From the NCBI GenBank assembly GCA_009746045.1, contig RPFO01000004.1:26597-90596 (forward strand): a stretch of 64,000 nucleotides of DNA, written 5' to 3'. The notes below the pieces were generated by a model. It did not search any database and was not told where the DNA came from. It was given only the letters and a program-made list of their open reading frames with translations. Of the stretch, positions 44,581-54,898 are shown in pieces; within the stretch, counting starts at the first letter, position 1, and each line of letters opens with the position of its first letter. This stretch comes from Mesostigma viride (Eukaryota > Streptophyta > Mesostigmatophyceae > Mesostigmatales > Mesostigmataceae). Made by a program: the position numbers and the translations under genes.

Positions 44581-46739
44581 CCGAGGGCAAGGTGCGCCCG
44601 ATCGCCTGCGGTGAGGTGCTCCGCAAGCTCGTGGGCAAAGTGATCTGCCGCCAAAAGGCGCCCGAGCTCCGTGCCTTTTTCTGCCCGCCCCTCGCAGCGG
44701 GTGAGACCTCGGTGGCGGCCCAGCTGGGGGTGACGACTCCAGGCGGGGCGGATATCCTCATCCATTCGGTGCAGGCCTACCTCGAGGCCCACCCCACCCA
44801 CGCTGTCGTCAAGGTCGACTGCCACAACGCGTTCAACAGTCTGTCCCGCGCCAGCATGTTTGCGGCCGTCATGGAGTCCTTCGAGGACTTGTACGCTTGG
44901 ACAGCCGTGTGCTACGGCCAGCCCGGCCAACTGGTTCACATCATGGAGGACGGCACTCGCGGCGGCCTGCTGTCGCGGTCGGGCACCCAGCAAGGGGACC
45001 CCCTGGGACCCCTGTACTTTGCCGCCCCCCTCCAGGGTTGCCTCCAAGCGGTCCATGCTGCCCACCCGGCGGTCGCTATTCAGGCCTACTTGGATGATAT
45101 CTACCTTCTGGGCCCTGTGCCGGACACCACCGCGGCTCTGCTGGCACTGCAGACCGCGGTGGCCGACATCAACCTCCAGTTGACCCTTGCCAAGTGCGCG
45201 GTGTACTCGCCCCAAGGTGATTGCTCCGGCTTTCCGCCCCAGCTCTTGGGCCGGGACGAGCGCCTCCATGGGTTGGATGTCCTCGGCGTTCCGGTTGGCG
45301 ACCCCGCGTTTGTCATCGATGCTCTGCGGGCCGCCCTCGAGGCACGCACTGAGGTACTGCCCTTGATTGCGCGCCTTCATGATTCGCAGACCAAGGGTCT
45401 GCTTCTGTGGTTTTGCGCTCACCCTCGCGTCGTTCACTGGCTCCGGGGCGCTCTTCCGTCTCAGGTCCGGCTGGCCGCCGAGGGCCACGACGAACGCATC
45501 CAGTCGGCCTTGGCGCAGCTGGTCCCGGGCCCCGACCTCCCGCCACATGCTATTCGCATTGCCTCCCTGCCTGCACGGATGGGTGGCTGCGGTCTGACTC
45601 GTGCCGCCCGGCTGGCCCCAGCAGCATTTTTGGGCTCCGTCGCTCAGTCGTGGGCGGAAAGCTGCCGGCTCCTGCCCCTTTTGGCAACGGCAGCGCCTGA
45701 CCTCCTGGACCCCAGCAGCCCTTTGCCCTTCGTCACCGCCATCCAGGAGGCCTATGCTGAGATCCAGCAGGCCTGTTCTCCCGTCCGTGCCGCTCAGGCG
45801 GTACAGCGCCACCTCCCTCGCGGCACTCCCTCGGTCGCCTCCGTTCAATCTCCCGCCGCATTCCCTGCTCGCGTCATCGATAAACACCAGAAAACCTACG
45901 CGGGTATTCTGCACACGGCTGATTGGATTGCTCTTTTCGCGGACCTCAACGCCCAGGGACGTGCGTGGCTGTTCTCGCTTTCCTTGCGGAGTGTGGGCTC
46001 GGCGTACCTTCGTGCTCTTCCCATGGCCCCCCCATTCGCCTTGGCTCCCAGCCACTACTCGGTGGCGCTCCGGCACCAGCTATTTGCCCCGCAGCCTCTT
46101 GTTCCGGCCGGGCGGCCTTGTGGTAGCTGTGGGCAGCCGCTGGATCCCACGGGGACTCACTACCTTGCCTGCATGGGGGGCCAACAGAATCAGAATTGGT
46201 ATTTGTATTTGCACACTGTCCTCCTGACGGTGGTGCTCGCCATGATTCGGTCGGTTTTCCCCCACGCGAACATCCGGTCCGAGGATGCGGATGGCGCTGC
46301 CTTCTATTCCCCCAACCACCGGCCTGACATCGTGGTGCTGGACTTTGAGGGGGGTGGCCGGCATCTGCTTATTGACGTTTCGGTGGCGCGGCCCTTGGCT
46401 CTTAGCCACGTGGCTGGGGCCTCCCTCACGGCAGGTTACACGGCGGACCGGGCGGAGCGGGCCAAGCTCCTGGCCTACGGCGACGTCGGGCACCATCGTG
46501 TGGTGCCCTTTGTCCTGGAGGAGTTTGGGGCCATGGGGCCCCTGACCTCCGCCTTCTTCAAGGAGTGTTGCCGGCTCCGGGAGGATCGGCTGGACCTGGA
46601 GGGCCAGCGGGCCCCATGGTCGGCGCGGACCTGGACGTCATATTGGCGTCAGCGCTTGTCGGTGGCGCTGACTCGGGCCATGGCTGACATCATGCTCCGC
46701 CGTACGCGGGCTGATTTTGCGGTGCAGCAGGGCTATTAG
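44575..46739 (+). pseudogene. LINE reverse transcriptase palm and restriction-like endonuclease
   Basis: The useful part of frame 44529-46739 starts at PPEGKVRPIACGEVLRKLVG. RT boxes: VVKVDCHNAFNSLSRASMF (first Asp), RSGTQQGDPLGPLYFAAPLQ, and AYLDDIYLLGP (YLDD at 45087-45098). The thumb and linker follow. The C-terminus has the CX2CX7HX4C knuckle (CGSCGQPLDPTGTHYLAC) and a PD-(D/E)XK-type core (RPDIVVLDFEGGGRHLLIDV) at about 46319-46380, the restriction-like endonuclease that nicks the target for target-primed reverse transcription. TAG ends it at 46739. Confidence 0.9.
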
Positions 46740-46883
46740 GTTCCTCCCGTTAGGCGTTTCCATTGGTCTTATCGTAGTATAGAGCTTTGACATGGCTCTG
46801 TATATAGGTTTATAGCTGGGCGTTTGCTTTGGTTTGAGTGATTTCACTCTGCTGTAAGTAATTATATTTTTAATACATATCCA

Positions 46884-48033
46884 CAGATGAGGGGGTGGAG
46901 AGTAGGTCAGTTAGCTCCTTCATGAAGGCCTCCCAGACTGCCCTAGCCTGTGTGTCCTGCCACCTGGGATACCTACGCTGGAAGACAAGGATGAGATTCT
47001 GAATCTGAGAGGAGGACTGATGGTAAAAATCCCCCTGCATGAGAGATCCAAACCAGTTCTTGACATTCAGTTCCTCCCTAGCCAGCTGGAGAGAGAGAAG
47101 TACATGATTCCCCTGCTCCCTAGTATGCCCCTCAGGCAACCCCCTGACATTGATCCTATCCACAGGACGGTTTTCATTGTATGTGGGCCACCTGGAGGGG
47201 GATGCAGGGGGTGAGGGAGAAGATGGGGTTGCTGCTGCAGCATTCACAGGAGAGACATGCTGCGAGGGAGGTGCTACTTGAGTGAGCTGAGCAGGAGGGG
47301 CAATCATGGGCTGCGTAGGATGGGTAGGCAACATAGGGGTGGGCTGGGTGGGGGTGTGAGTATGTGTGACTTCCCGCCTCCTGCTGCGGGCCTCCTCCCA
47401 GTCATGGAAGGTGGGAGAGAGAGACACGTCATCGTCAGTAGGGTTAGTAAAATCATGATGCAGCCAGGTAGGCAACCACCTACCCGCCCCTGTCATGATG
47501 GCATTGTGCAGGAGCTCCAGGCGTCGCACCAGGCGAAGCCTGTCACCCTGCACCCTCCTCCCTGAGAGGAGGGCCTGCAGGGCAGGCAGCAAGTCGTCAC
47601 ACACCCTATGTGTGTCCACGTGGAGGTTGGGCAAGCCCAGTAAGTGCGTGATAATCGCACACACCAGACTGCCCGCCTCCGCGATGTGCAGCCGCTGACT
47701 CCTGTCAGCCAGCCCGCGGAAGGAGGCTGTGGCAGCCTGAATGGCCCGCCACACAGGCTCATCCCCCAGGGTGATGAAGTCCCGACCTTCCAGATCACCC
47801 TCCAGCCTTGCCGGCTGCTGCCCCGCCATGCAGGGTGGGACCCTGAGGCCCACCCGGCCCAGCCAAGGCCTTGTCCTTGGTGCGACTGGAGGGGTCCTGC
47901 CCCCCAGAGCCGCTGGAGGTGCCAGTGACACCCTCCATGGGAGTTTCCTCCCCCGCCTGCGCCGGAAGCGCCGGCGTCGCTGCCGGGGTCCCTGCGACCC
48001 CGGGAGCTGGCGTCGCCGCCGGGGTCCCTGCAA
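46884..48033 (-). pseudogene. Element A gag, capsid N-terminal segment
   Basis: Minus strand. It contains GRDFITLGDEPVWRAIQAAT, RRLELLHNAIMTGAGRWLPT, a Pro/Thr/Gln-rich linker and LSLQLAREELNVKNWFGSLM with VFQRRYPRWQDTQARAVWEA. The last residues (SSVDMY) meet the LINE insertion at 46883 and continue at 40689. The first 60 or so residues of this frame are Arg-rich and out of register. Confidence 0.75.
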
Positions 48034-48142
48034 CCCCGGTGGCCTCCTCAGCCACCTGGCCCCCCACGCTGGGCGGGGGAGCCGGCTGCTGAGGCTGGAC
48101 CCTCTGCCCTGCCAGAGGGCCCTGGGTGGTTACACCACCCAT
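47795..48142 (-). pseudogene. Element A gag, Pro/Ala repeat linker
   Basis: Frame with an imperfect repeat VAGTPAATPAPG (two or three copies) between the N-terminal and capsid domains. The register continues the 48130-48831 frame after a shift. No recognised domain. Confidence 0.5.
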
Positions 48143-48831
48143 TGGTGTGGTAGGGGCGACTGCCGCCCCGCGCTCCGTCGCAGGTGAATCGCAGCCGCCT
48201 CGCGCCTGTCATCGCCCCAGCCAACTGGCGTGACTTGGGGCCACGCAGGCAACGGGGTCAGCGCGATCTCCTGCTTGGCCACCACGCGCAGCGCATCTCG
48301 CTGACGCTGCCTGGATGCCCACTGATCCACAGTGCCCGGATTGTGCTTCGGCCTGTTGGCAAAGCACCACATCCAGACCGCCACATGGATCAAGTTGAAC
48401 TGCATCCGCAGACGACGCTCGAGCATCGTGTGCGTCCGATGAACATCGATCGCGTGCGACGGCTCATCGGCAGTCAGCTGAAACCGCTGACGAATGATCC
48501 AGCCGTTCACGGAGATGAACGCTGGAATGTCATCTTCCCCGATGGGGAGAAGATACGGCAGGCGCCCGAACTCGACAGGCGGCGGAACATGCGCACCATA
48601 TCGATCAATGTCCAGGATGGCCATTTGGCGGCCCACCGAGAGGTTACCAGACGTCGCCGGCGTCTGGGAGGAAAGCTCTATCGAGGTCCGCGGCCTGAGT
48701 CGTGGGCGGCACCTCCCCGTCCTCTTCCGAGGAATCGCTTCGTTCACGACCCCCATCACCTGCGATGGGGGTGTCACGTGCCCGGGGGTCCTGCCCCCCG
48801 GGTGCCATGGCAGACGAGCCGCCAGTGGCAA
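48130..48831 (-). pseudogene. Element A gag, N-terminal domain
   Basis: Minus strand. Protein-like from about 48700 downwards: SSQTPATSGNLSVGRQMAIL, FGRLPYLLPIGEDDIPAFIS, RRLRMQFNLIHVAVWMWCFA, and RQRDALRVVAKQEIALTPL. Not recognised outside this element. The upstream part is carried by the 48644-49045 frame. Confidence 0.65.
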
Positions 48832-49045
48832 ACGGGCGTCCTCTCGCCAGCCCCCGGGCGCCGGCCCCCACCTGCGGGGTCCGACGCCGTGGGTGATCGG
48901 CGACCACCGTGCGGAAGGTGACGTTGGGCGTCACCCTCGGTGCCTCGGTGGCGGAGGGCGAGCCCTCCGGCGAGAGGCGGGGGGATGTGCGCCTGGCAGG
49001 CGCCTTCCCCCTGTTGTTGTCCTTGACGTTGTTGTTGGAAGCCAT
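48644..49045 (-). pseudogene. Element A gag start
   Basis: The ATG at 49045 (MASNNNVKDNNRGKAPAR...) lies 36 nt after the 5' LTR. The protein is basic then acidic (SDSSEEDGEVPP) and disordered. The frame stops at 48644, with a shift into 48130-48831 around 48660-48700. The leader begins TGGACTGAAACAG directly after the LTR, the only one of the four elements with the TGG expected of a tRNA primer-binding site. Confidence 0.7.
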
Positions 49046-49081
49046 GTTTTTTTGTTGTGGAAAAAAAACTGTTTCAGTCCA

Positions 49082-49538
49082 AGTTGGAATGCGTCGTGAG
49101 ACGTAGGACAACTGACGAAAGCTGGAAATGAGAATGACGATTGTATTAGCAATAATACAAGGAATGTAATGAAAGCTTGAGGGCTCAGGATGGAACTGGG
49201 CAAACTCGGGTGCTGCGGCACTCCCCAGTGCTACGCCTATATGCCTATGGCAGCGCTACCTGCAGCGCCTACCAGTGGACAACTGCACACTGCAATGCCA
49301 TGCGACCACGTCACTAGCAACCAGCTAACACTTGGCCCGTCAGACCCGGCTACACCGGATCTGGCGGGTCAAGCTAGAGCCTAGGAACAGTCTGGCACGC
49401 ACTACACGTCCGTCCACATGACACCGCAGGACCGTACGCCCTGCCGTACAGTACTAAGGTGTCCCGCTCAGCCGCGGTAGGCAATACGCGGCGCGCAGGC
49501 CGGAAATCCGTGTGTCAGCCTAAGCATCTCATCTAACT
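49082..49538 (-). repeat. Element A 5' LTR
   Basis: 457 bp, paired with 23858-24314. AGTT/AACT ends, followed by target duplication AAAAC at 49539-49543. Confidence 0.93.
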
Positions 49539-49925
49539 AAAACTGCGCCCTTACTTCCTTGGACCCTATAAGGTAGTGGAGCAGCGCGGTGATGTCACCT
49601 TTCGCGTAGCTGTCCCTGAAACATGGGGCACCTCCGGTGTTTTCCACCGCAATCAACTCAAGCTCTACCACCAGAGTTCGTTTCAGGGACGGGAGACCCC
49701 TCCGGCGCCCTTGGAACACAATCCGGAGACGGGAGACATGGAGGATGAAGTGGCTGCAATCATTGGCCACCGCGACGTCAAGAAGGGTCGCGGAAACCTC
49801 CGCCAATACCGCGTCAAATGGATGTATTCCAGGACAGATGTAGAGAACAGTTGGTTCTCCGAGAAAGAGTTGGAAGGGTGTGCCCGTCTGTTGTCTGAAT
49901 ACAAGGCCTCTCTCAAAAACAAGTA
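49539..49925 (+). pseudogene. Element G integrase C-terminus with chromodomain
   Basis: Continues G integrase after element A: the GPYKVVEQRGDVTFRVAVPE and FHRNQLKLYH pattern of the gypsy integrase C-terminal barrel, then a chromodomain (VAAIIGHRDVKKGRGNLRQY, RVKWMYSRTDVENSWF, LEGCARLLSEY). The chromodomain defines chromoviruses and binds modified histones to steer integration. It ends KNK-stop at 49926. Confidence 0.9.
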
Positions 49926-50516
49926 AGCTTACAGAAGTTCCTAGATTGTTGTGCGTTCGGTTGGTTGTCCCCTCCCATGTCAACAGATGTCACCACGCGG
50001 CAAAGAACCGCAGAGGAACCCCAGCCCGCCACGCAATCCGGGCGGAAGCGTCCCCGTGAAAGTACCGATTGAGGAAGAATTGGGCTCTGAACCGGAGGAG
50101 CATTACATGAGGAGGAGCATTATGAGGAGGAGCATTATGAGGAGGAACAGTATGAAGAGGGCCAGTTCGAAGAAGAGTATGAGGAGAACCCTGAGTTCAC
50201 GCATGCTGAGTCTTACCCGGTTGAGGCCGACCCGACCTCCCATGAGCAGGCGTACCAACCTGAGCAACCATGTCCAGATGGTCCAGGTGTTCTCCCTCTC
50301 CCGAGCATGGAGCCCTCCCCGTGGATACAAGCGCAGCCCGGCCCGTCACAGCCAGTCGGGTATGTGTTGGCGCCGCCATGGACTCCGCAGGCTTCACCGT
50401 ATGGTGGTTATGGAATGGTGCTGTTACGTCCTAAACTTCTACCACCACCTCTACCTCTACCTGACCTAACGCTACCTAAACTAGTCAGACCACCTCCGTA
50501 CTTAATCCCCTAGCGA
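49926..50516 (+). pseudogene. Element G acidic C-terminal tail (decayed)
   Basis: After the chromodomain stop, a frame from about 50110 to 50516 encodes EEHYEEEQYEEGQFEEEYEE and a Pro-rich stretch ending PPPYLIP. It probably belongs to a downstream accessory frame or 3' extension of G. Two shifts separate it from an upstream ATG at 49978. No family recognised. Confidence 0.4.
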
Positions 50517-51205
50517 AAGACGAACGAGACGATCCAGATCTCAATGCATTCACGTATGTATTACTATAATACGCCAGAAGCCATTTACACAAACCCGTTT
50601 ACTCCAGGAATAGAGGAAGGAAACACAACTACACTGCCGTGACCCAAGCATTGCAGCCATTCCCGAGCCGGAGCATTATGAGGAGGAGCATTATGAGGAG
50701 GAACAGTATGAAGAGGGCCAGTTCGAAGAAGAGTATGAGGAGAACCCTGAGTTCACGCATGCTGAGTCTTACCCGGTTGAGGCCGACCCGACCTCCCATG
50801 AGCAGGCGTACCAACCTGAGCAACCATGTCCAGATGGTCCAGGTGTTCTCCCTCTCCCGAGCATGGAGCCCTCCCCGTGGATACAAGCGCAGCCCGGCCC
50901 GTCACAGCCAGTCGGGTATGTGTTGGCGCCGCCATGGACTCCGCAGGCTTCACCGTATGGTGGTTATGGAATGGTGCTGTTACGTCCTAAACTTCTACCA
51001 CCACCTCTACCTCTACCTGACCTAACGCTACCTAAACTAGTCAGACCACCTCCGTACTTAATCCCCTAGCGAAAGACGAACGAGACGATCCAGATCTCAA
51101 TGCATTCACGTATGTATTACTATAATACGCCAGAAGCCATTTACACAAACCCGTTTACTCCAGGAATAGAGGAAGGAAACACAACTACACTGCCGTGACC
51201 CAAGC
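50114..51205 (+). repeat. Tandem duplication, two 536-bp copies
   Basis: 50114-50649 and 50670-51205, offset 556 bp, with a 20-bp spacer (50650-50669). No difference was seen between copies on reading. It includes the acidic-tail frame and 130 bp of noncoding sequence. Confidence 0.9.
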
Positions 51206-51936
51206 CTATATGTGTCAATTCATTTAACACACGCCGAGTGCCAACACGAGGGGCAGAACGTGCATAAATGATCACCAATGGTCCAGCATGCTCGGGCCGA
51301 CCTGGCCCTCGCCTACAAATGTACAGATGCACGCTGGTCCACTACATTCTGGCCGAAGGATAAGGACCACTAATAAAGTACGCGGCGCGACGCCCAAAAG
51401 CATCCAATGCACCACAGTACTGTTACGAGGACAACAGTGTCCCAGTACAAGCTACACGTAAACCTAGGAACGACCGAGGCAAAGGACCTAATTTACGTCC
51501 GTAACTACAACGAATTGTTACGCGACGTAACACCTCCCCCCCCCACAAAGGTAGGGAGCCCTCTCCCTACGCACAGGGAGGAAACCAAGGGGTAGGAAGA
51601 ACCTAATGCACCCAGCACACACCAACACAGTCGACAGGCCATCCAAGATACAAAGCACCAACAAGTTAACTCGGTTCCACCCCGAGTGGTGTAGGGTTAA
51701 CCAGCACCAAGCCTAGTGGGAGGATCCCCTAACTGCCTGGCACAGAGGCCTTGCCGGGAGGGACGTCACTGGGCAGGACACACAGAGTAAACAAATCGGC
51801 ACCAAGGACCAAGAACGACCAATCAACTGGCCAGAATATGAGGGCGACTCTATATACCGGAGGGACAACACCCTCAGGTCGGGCCTAAGGCCCTCTATCT
51901 AGTTGCCGTCAGTCTGGTAAGTGCCACGCGAGGCCA
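51206..51936 (+). other. Noncoding segment with promoter-like motifs
   Basis: No gene seen. CCAAT at 51819-51823 and TATATA at 51851-51856 lie about 30 nt apart on the plus strand, followed by CTG-GTAAGT at about 51915, which resembles a splice donor. This could be a 3' LTR promoter of G or a host promoter. The last 35 bp (51899-51933, minus strand) may encode the C-terminus of gene X. Confidence 0.35.
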
Positions 51937-51965
51937 GGGTGGTTTTACCGGATTAGGATACATTT

Positions 51966-52495
51966 TTTTGTCTAGGATACATTTGATGCAGTGTGCAGTT
52001 TTCAGATGTGTTTGTGGGGGTTGATTGCGCCTAGCATGCATTTTATTGAAGCAATGAGTTTCCCAAGATATACATTATATAAACTAAGACAATTGACCCA
52101 TTAACGCAATGAGACAACATCAATGAGACAACATATGCCAATTGAAGGCTGCCCGCAACTTTATTCCAAGCTCATTATTATATGATTCCAAGACCATAAC
52201 TCTTCCAAGACCGTACATCTTCAAGATATAGCACTACAGACACCCACGCGGCTTCCGCGGTCATCACGCTCCTCCTCCAAGACAACTCAACCTTACAGGA
52301 CGTTGGGCCATCATACGTCCGGAATAATTGTGTCACTTATTACATAACCAAACTTTTTGAGGGATCGCCATGGTTGCATGGTTTCAACACATGCGCCCTG
52401 CACTCATGTGCATCAAAGGTGTTGCGTAGTGCCAACTCAGTGTCAAAGAACTGATTCAATAATATTTCCCGTATGGCCATGAAGGCCCACATGAG
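51966..52495. other. Element T left interior, noncoding
   Basis: AT-rich, no coding potential seen. It carries the subterminal TAGGATACATTTGATG at 51972-51988. Confidence 0.5.
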
Positions 52496-52580
52496 TTAAA
52501 CATGGCCGAGAGTGATTGCATCATCCTTCTTGGCGACATCGGTCTTGACGACGTCGATGGGGAAGACGGCAGCACCTGCA
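52496..52580 (-). other. Candidate terminal exon in element T
   Basis: On the minus strand an AG acceptor after a T-rich stretch (about 52580-52600) precedes an open segment encoding AAVFPIDVVKTDVAKKDDAI-TLGHV and a TAA stop. The protein-like composition and acceptor suggest a last exon of the minus-strand gene whose 5' part is at 54107-54741; the intron would contain the minisatellite. Not recognised as a family. Confidence 0.35.
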
Positions 52581-52769
52581 TGTGAACAAAAGAATCCATG
52601 AACTGTGGCATCCAAAGGCAACAACATATTAGCATCCCATTGAACACGCAGCCACGCTGACCCGGCCATCCAGCCGCCCACGCAGCCACAGAGCCAGCCA
52701 GCCACGCAGTGACGCACCCACCCAGCCACACATCCACGCATCCACGCACCCGGCACCCCCCCCCCCCCC

Positions 52770-54030
52770 CCAGCCAGCCACGCAGCCACGCAGCCACGCA
52801 GCCACGCAGCAGCGCAGCCACGCAGCCACACAGCCACGCACCCTCCTTTCCAGCCACGCAGCCACGCAGCCACGCAGCCACGCAGCCACGCAGCCACGCA
52901 GCCACGCAGCCACGCAGCCACGCAGCAGCGCAGCTACGCAGCCACACAGCCACGCACCCTCCTTTCCAGCCAAGCAGCCACGCAGCCACGCAGCCACGCA
53001 GCCACGCAGCAGCGCAGCCACGCAGCCACACAGCCACGCACCCTCCTTTCCAGCCACGCAGCCACGCAGCCACGCAGCAGCGCAGCCACGCAGCCACACA
53101 GCCACGCACCCTCCTTTCCAGCCAAGCAGCCACGCAGCCACGCAGCCACGCAGCCACGCAGCCACGCAGCAGCGCAGCCACGCAGCCACACAGCCACGCA
53201 GCCACGCAGCCACGCAGCAGCGCAGCCACGCAGCCACGCAGCCACGCAGCCACGCAGCAGCGCAGCCACGCAGCAGCGCAGCCACGCAGCCACACAGCCA
53301 CGCACCCTCCTTTCCAGCCACGCAGCCACGCAGCCACGCAGCCACGCAGCCACGCAGCCACGCAGCCACGCAGCAGCGCAGCCACGCAGCCACACAGCCA
53401 CGCACCCTCCTTTCCAGCCAAGCAGCCACGCAGCCACGCAGCCACGCAGCCACGCAGCCACGCAGCAGCGCAGCCACGCAGCCACACAGCCACGCAGCCA
53501 CGCAGCCACGCAGCCACGCAGCAGCGCAGCCACGCAGCCACGCAGCCACGCAGCCACGCAGCAGCGCAGCCACGCAGCCACACAGCCACGCACCCTCCTT
53601 TCCAGCCACGCAGCCACGCAGCCACGCAGCCACGCAGCAGCGCAGCCACGCAGCCACACAGCCACGCACCCTCCTTTCCAGCCAAGCAGCCACGCAGCCA
53701 CGCAGCCACGCAGCAGCGCAGCCACGCAGCCACACAGCCACGCACCCTCCTTTCCAGCCAAGCAGCCACGCAGCCACGCAGCCACGCAGCCACGCAGCCA
53801 CGCAGCCACGCAGCCACGCAGCCACGCAGCCACGCAGCCACGCAGCCACGCAGCCACGCAGCCACGCAGCCACGCAGCAGCGCAGCCACGCAGCCACGCA
53901 GCAGCGCAGCCACGCAGCCACACAGCCACGCACCCTCCTTTCCAGCCAAGCAGCCACGCAGCCACGCAGCAGCGCAGCCACGCAGCCACACAGCCACGCA
54001 CCCTCCTTTCCAGCCAAGCAGCCACGCAGT
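52770..54030. repeat. Minisatellite with 8-bp core CAGCCACG
   Basis: About 1.26 kb of CAGCCACG with variants CAGCAGCG, CAGCCACA and CAGCCAAG. A recurring spacer CACCCTCCTTTC breaks it into about nine blocks of variable length. It begins after a run of C at about 52757-52770. Long open frames in several registers are by-products of the repeat. Confidence 0.95.
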
Positions 54031-54093
54031 CACACAGTCAAATCCCCCCTACACCCCCCCCCCCACACACACACCCACCCCACCCACTCAACA

Positions 54094-54242
54094 CTACACG
54101 AATGACTCACAAAGAACTGCTGCACCACCGATGATCCCTGCGGGAACTGCTCTGCTGCCGACGGTCCCTGCGAAAACTGCTGCAGTGCCGACAATGCCTG
54201 TGGAAACTGCGACATTGCCGACGCTGCCTGCGGGAACTGAAG

Positions 54243-54299
<57 letters not shown>

Positions 54300-54348
54300 A
54301 GTTGTTGCTGCAGTTGCTGCTGCAGTTGCTGCTGCAGTTGCTGCTGCA

Positions 54349-54393
<45 letters not shown>

Positions 54394-54741
54394 GCTGGAC
54401 CACTTGTTTCTGCACCTCTTGACGCAGCTGCAAACCAAGCTCTTCAACCTTCTTGCTTTGGTTCTCCATAGCTCGTTGCATCTCTCTCATCGTCTGTTCC
54501 ACGCCCACCAGTACGGGGGTCGGCGGCGGCAGCGGCTGGGTACGCTCTGGCTGGGTGCGCTCTGGCTGCCGTGCAGGACCTTGCCACATCGGCCGGCGCA
54601 TTGGTGGTTTGCACCGGCCAAAAAATCTACTTTCATGGCACCAGATTTCTTTCCTAGCACCCATTTTCTACAATCGTCCCCGGCATAACACAAATCAATC
54701 AATTCGTCCATGTCATCGCTTCGGCTATCAGCATCGGGCAT
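54094..54741 (-). pseudogene. Element T polyQ reading frame
   Basis: Minus strand. A first segment starts at 54741 (MPDADSRSDDMDELIDLCYA) and a second frame from 54664 carries HESRFFGRCKPP, a Pro-rich linker and a coiled-coil-like QTMREMQRAMENQSKKVEEL followed by about 45 Gln. A one-base shift or a small intron joins the two. Downstream is a degenerate 30-bp tandem repeat (54115-54240). No known domain; a chromatin or transcription role cannot be claimed from polyQ alone. Confidence 0.4.
54243..54390. repeat. (CTG/CAG)n tract
   Basis: About 148 bp of CTG with regular CAGTTG interruptions between 54299 and 54352. It encodes poly-Gln on the minus strand. Confidence 0.95.
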
Positions 54742-54898
54742 AGTTCCCGTGGCTAGTGCCCATCATTCTTTCCACCTTGAGCGGGGCGAAGTCACGAATT
54801 CAAGCGCGAAGTGCATTTGAATCAAGCGGGAACTGGGTGACACTCCTTGAAGACGTGCAGCTCCAAGGCATGCAAATGATGCAATGTATGAAAGATAC

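Larger units (their letters stand above)
40690..46872 (+). mobile_element. Non-LTR retrotransposon (LINE) with PHD, RING, RT and restriction-like endonuclease
   Basis: 6,183 bp, flanked by the 11-bp target duplication ATACATATCCA (40679-40689 and 46873-46883), which rejoins element A gag in frame. It starts with a 170-bp tandem array (40694-41466), encodes one long multi-domain protein in frames interrupted by about four one- or two-base shifts, and ends in a short AT-rich tail with TGTAA at 46853-46857. The restriction-like endonuclease places it with the R2/NeSL/CRE-type clades and not with APE-type LINEs. Confidence 0.9.

Noticed and set aside
52456-54688. Long frames rich in AWLRGCV or QPRSHAAT across the CAGCCACG field
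   Set aside because: They are translations of an 8-bp minisatellite, which is open in several frames without stops; no domain and no evidence of expression.
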